Positions 33,221 through 34,618 of a stretch of DNA of 34,618 nucleotides are shown here, piece by piece (the first letter of the stretch is position 1; the number at the start of each line of letters is the position of its first letter). The position numbers and the translations under genes are program-made. Source of the DNA: an uncultured Neomegalonema sp. (GTDB lineage: Bacteria > Pseudomonadota > Alphaproteobacteria > Rhodobacterales > Rhodobacteraceae). Under the pieces are notes generated by a model. It was given only the letters and a program-made list of their open reading frames with translations. It was not told where the DNA came from and searched no databases. Where the stretch lies: assembly GCA_938034615.1 (NCBI GenBank), contig CALHLW010000040.1, positions 1 through 34,618 on the forward strand, in the 5' to 3' direction.

Positions 33221-33661
33221 TCATTTGGAGGAGCGTGGTATCATCTTACCTTTGCGCTGCATTTGCAGATCGAGAACGCCTTGTCGGATACGCTCGAACA
33301 AATCCCGTGGCAACAGGCCGTAGGCGTATTCGCCCTGCTTGCCGGGAATGGGTCGCAGGTCGAGTCCCGGCCATGCGAAGCTGTTCAACTCGTCGATGCG
33401 AATCCAATGACATCCATCGTCGAGGCCGAGCTTTCGGCAGACATGCGCGGGGATTTCGATGGAAGTGGCCGGATCGTCGGGCGGTGAATGGGTGATTGGC
33501 GCGACCACCGTTCTCAACACGCCATTTTCAGCGAGAGGGACGGCAACCACCACTGCGCAAGGGCGGCTCTTGGTGGCATCGACCTTGCCGGATGCGCGTT
33601 CGTGGCTCCACAGGAATTCGTATCGGATGACAGTGCCGGGAACCGGGTCGGGGATGCTCAC
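33221..33661 (-). CDS. PemK/MazF-like toxin of a type II toxin-antitoxin pair
   Basis: 146 residues from a GTG at 33661. The N-terminal PGTVIRYEFLWSHE, then TKSRPCAVVVAVPL and VVAPITHSPPDDPATSIEIP, is the pattern of the alphaproteobacterial PemK-like growth-inhibitor family with an SH3-like barrel. HWIRIDELNSFAWPGLDLRP follows. By family knowledge such proteins are mRNA-cleaving toxins, but the catalytic residues are not clear by eye. The start overlaps the stop of the antitoxin as GTGA, giving translational coupling with antitoxin first. The stop lies 4 bases from the end of the argH remnant, tail-to-tail. Confidence 0.72.
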   Translation of the reverse strand: MSIPDPVPGTVIRYEFLWSHERASGKVDATKSRPCAVVVAVPLAENGVLRTVVAPITHSPPDDPATSIEIPAHVCRKLGLDDGCHWIRIDELNSFAWPGLDLRPIPGKQGEYAYGLLPRDLFERIRQGVLDLQMQRKGKMIPRSSK

Positions 33662-33912
33662 CGGACGGGCTTGCCGTATTCCGCTGTTTCGATGGCCGAT
33701 ATCAGATCATCGGGCAGATCGCCGACGATATGAACCTGACGATCCCGCCGCTCCAGCGCCTCGTAATAATCGAGCTTCTCCTTGGACACGTAGCCGCCCA
33801 CAACGCGTGAATGACTTTGTACCAGCACCGTTTTGCCCGATGTGGCGACGTCGCGATACAGGCCGAAATTCTTCGCGAACTTGCTGGCAGGAACCACCGT
33901 AGGCTCATCCAT
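33658..33912 (-). CDS. Phd/YefM-like antitoxin
   Basis: 84 residues. The N-terminus (MDEPTVVPASKFAKNFGLYR) and VLVQSHSRVVGGYVSKEKLDYYEALE fit a Phd/YefM-type DNA-binding fold. The C-terminal part (about 55-84) would bind the toxin. It should repress the strong promoter immediately upstream. The toxin gene overlaps its end by GTGA. Base composition falls sharply just 5' of the start, marking a junction with lower-GC DNA. Confidence 0.78.
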   Translation of the reverse strand: MDEPTVVPASKFAKNFGLYRDVATSGKTVLVQSHSRVVGGYVSKEKLDYYEALERRDRQVHIVGDLPDDLISAIETAEYGKPVR

Positions 33913-33929
33913 CGTAAATATCCTTACGT

Positions 33930-33970
33930 GTATATACGCGGAATATACGGACTTTGCGGATTTTTGTCAA
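33930..33970 (-). promoter_or_regulatory. Strong sigma-70-type promoter and operator of the Phd/PemK-like pair
   Basis: On the minus strand TTGACA (33965-33970) is followed after exactly 17 bases by TATATT (33942-33947), a near-consensus promoter. Just downstream is the perfect palindrome GTATATAC (33930-33937), and CGTATAT is repeated around it. The palindrome lies between the -10 and the ATG at 33912, where an autoregulating antitoxin would bind. Confidence 0.75.
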
Positions 33971-33979
33971 CTTATCCTG

Positions 33980-34204
33980 TCAGGAGAAGAAATACAAAGG
34001 CGTAAGAAGGGCGAATGCTATTCCAAGAGATATTAATTCACCTCTCGAAATCGGCTCCTTATCGCGTATTCTTATCTTCCGTTTCTCAAATATATAAATT
34101 GCAAGGCACATGGTTAGAGCCACAGCCGCAACAGAGTAATATCCGAGTATTTTTTCAGAGATTTGAATCCCCTTCTGGGTTTGTGACGTCTGCCACTGTG
34201 TTGA
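33980..34204 (-). pseudogene. Low-GC remnant of a small membrane protein
   Basis: An open frame of 74 codons on the minus strand, bounded by stops, reads convincingly as a membrane protein. There is a hydrophobic span (SVAAVALTMCLAIYIF), a basic loop (EKRKIRIRDKEP) and a second span (LISLGIAFALLTPLYFF) before the stop. It has no plausible start codon with a ribosome site: the first ATG is in the middle of span one, at 34111. Codons such as ATA, AGA and TTA are common, unlike neighbouring genes. It is best read as the broken 3' end of a transferred gene; a start at a rare codon cannot be excluded. Confidence 0.45.
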
Positions 34205-34224
34205 TCAGACCCGTCTTTGCAACC

Positions 34225-34618
34225 TCAACGCCCCTCCCACTCAGGCTCCCGCTTTTCGATGAAGGCATCGATGCCTTCTACGGCGTCGGCGGTCATCATG
34301 TTGGCGGCCATGGTGGTTCCGGCGTCGGTGTAGGCTGCCGCCAGGGGGGTGCCGATCTGGCGGTAGAAGAGGGCTTTACCCATCTTGAGGGGGACCGGGC
34401 TTTTGCGGGTGATGCTGGTGGTCAGGCGGGTGATCTCCGCGTCCAGCTCCGCCGCCGGGACGGCGCGGTTGATAAGGCCCCAATCTTGCGCCGTGGCGGC
34501 GTCGATGAACTCGCCGGTGGTCAGCATCTCGAAGGCGCGCTTGGGGTTCACGGCGCGGCTGAGGGCCACGGACGGGGTCGAGCAGAAGAGGCCGAGATTG
34601 ACGCCGGATACGGCAAAC
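34225..34618 (-). CDS. Enoyl-CoA hydratase/isomerase family protein (ECHDC3-like), 5' part outside window
   Basis: The visible 130 residues are the C-terminal half of a crotonase-fold protein: GVNLGLFCSTPSVALSRAV, then KRAFEMLTTGEFIDAATAQDWGLINRAV. The end VEGIDAFIEKREPEWEGR is typical of the family. The GLFCSTP stretch is most like the ECHDC3 branch of crotonases. The active-site glutamates and oxyanion hole lie upstream, outside the window, so the reaction cannot be judged. GC content returns to the high local level here, so it lies outside the low-GC insertion. Confidence 0.9.
   Translation of the reverse strand, partial: FAVSGVNLGLFCSTPSVALSRAVNPKRAFEMLTTGEFIDAATAQDWGLINRAVPAAELDAEITRLTTSITRKSPVPLKMGKALFYRQIGTPLAAAYTDAGTTMAANMMTADAVEGIDAFIEKREPEWEGR

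Noticed and set aside
30860-34204. Integrative element with integrase at argH
   Set aside because: No integrase, transposase or tRNA attachment site was found between the argH tails or near the second toxin-antitoxin pair, so only a tail-bearing segment is claimed.

Overview
The window is high-GC DNA, densely packed with genes, from an alphaproteobacterium, most likely a Rhodobacterales (Roseobacter/Paracoccaceae-type) member. The evidence is the hdaA-ppk1 pair behind a PerM-type permease, a bacterial NaV channel with a TLESWSM filter, DUF6356 and DUF6165 proteins, and a StcD/DgcA-type demethylase. No rRNA, tRNA, CRISPR array, integrase or intact insertion sequence was seen. All family names come from reading motifs by eye; no database search was possible.

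Layout. 1-3077 (minus): a two-gene catabolic operon, an N-methyl amino acid demethylase-like flavoprotein followed by a proline racemase-superfamily enzyme, suggesting use of proline-betaine or hydroxyproline-type compounds. 3214-6458: an ArsC/Spx-like protein, then an exported EF-hand protein divergent from an OmpR-type two-component system. 6501-7408: a DUF6356 protein and an Lrp/AsnC regulator with a dyad in its leader. 7521-11520: perM-like, hdaA and ppk1, overlapping or touching. 11595-15674: a DUF6438-like lipoprotein, a renalase-like flavoprotein, an exported M23 peptidase and an animal-type haem peroxidase. 15675-16091 is a gene-free, AT-richer stretch with several dyads. 16092-18535: a Tat-exported metallo-beta-lactamase-fold hydrolase, a PhyH-family Fe(II)/2-oxoglutarate oxygenase and an HD-domain protein; the last two overlap by ATGA. 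18773-22000: a SulP anion transporter, a secreted protein and the NaV channel. 21979-30826 is mostly minus-strand: DUF6165, TPR-glycosyltransferase, a membrane-fused spermidine-synthase-like protein, gor, rpiA, a YceI-cytochrome c fusion, a class III aminotransferase and a TlpA-like thioredoxin.

30860-34204 is the accessory part. argH is followed by a ccdAB-type toxin-antitoxin pair, then a second, diverged copy of the last ~75 codons of argH. A Phd-like/PemK-like toxin-antitoxin pair and a low-GC remnant of a membrane protein follow. The two argH tails align without gaps at a constant offset of 968 bases, which fits a ccdAB-bearing segment having arrived with its own argH tail and displaced the resident one. 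The window ends inside an enoyl-CoA hydratase-family gene.

The most promising little-described system is the PhyH-HD pair at 17082-18535. Its HD protein keeps what look like all the diiron ligands of PhnZ-type mixed-valent oxygenases, but not the PhnZ arrangement of substrate-recognition residues. This suggests a two-step oxidative cleavage of a different substrate, possibly a phosphonate. The argH tail replacement is the second point of interest.
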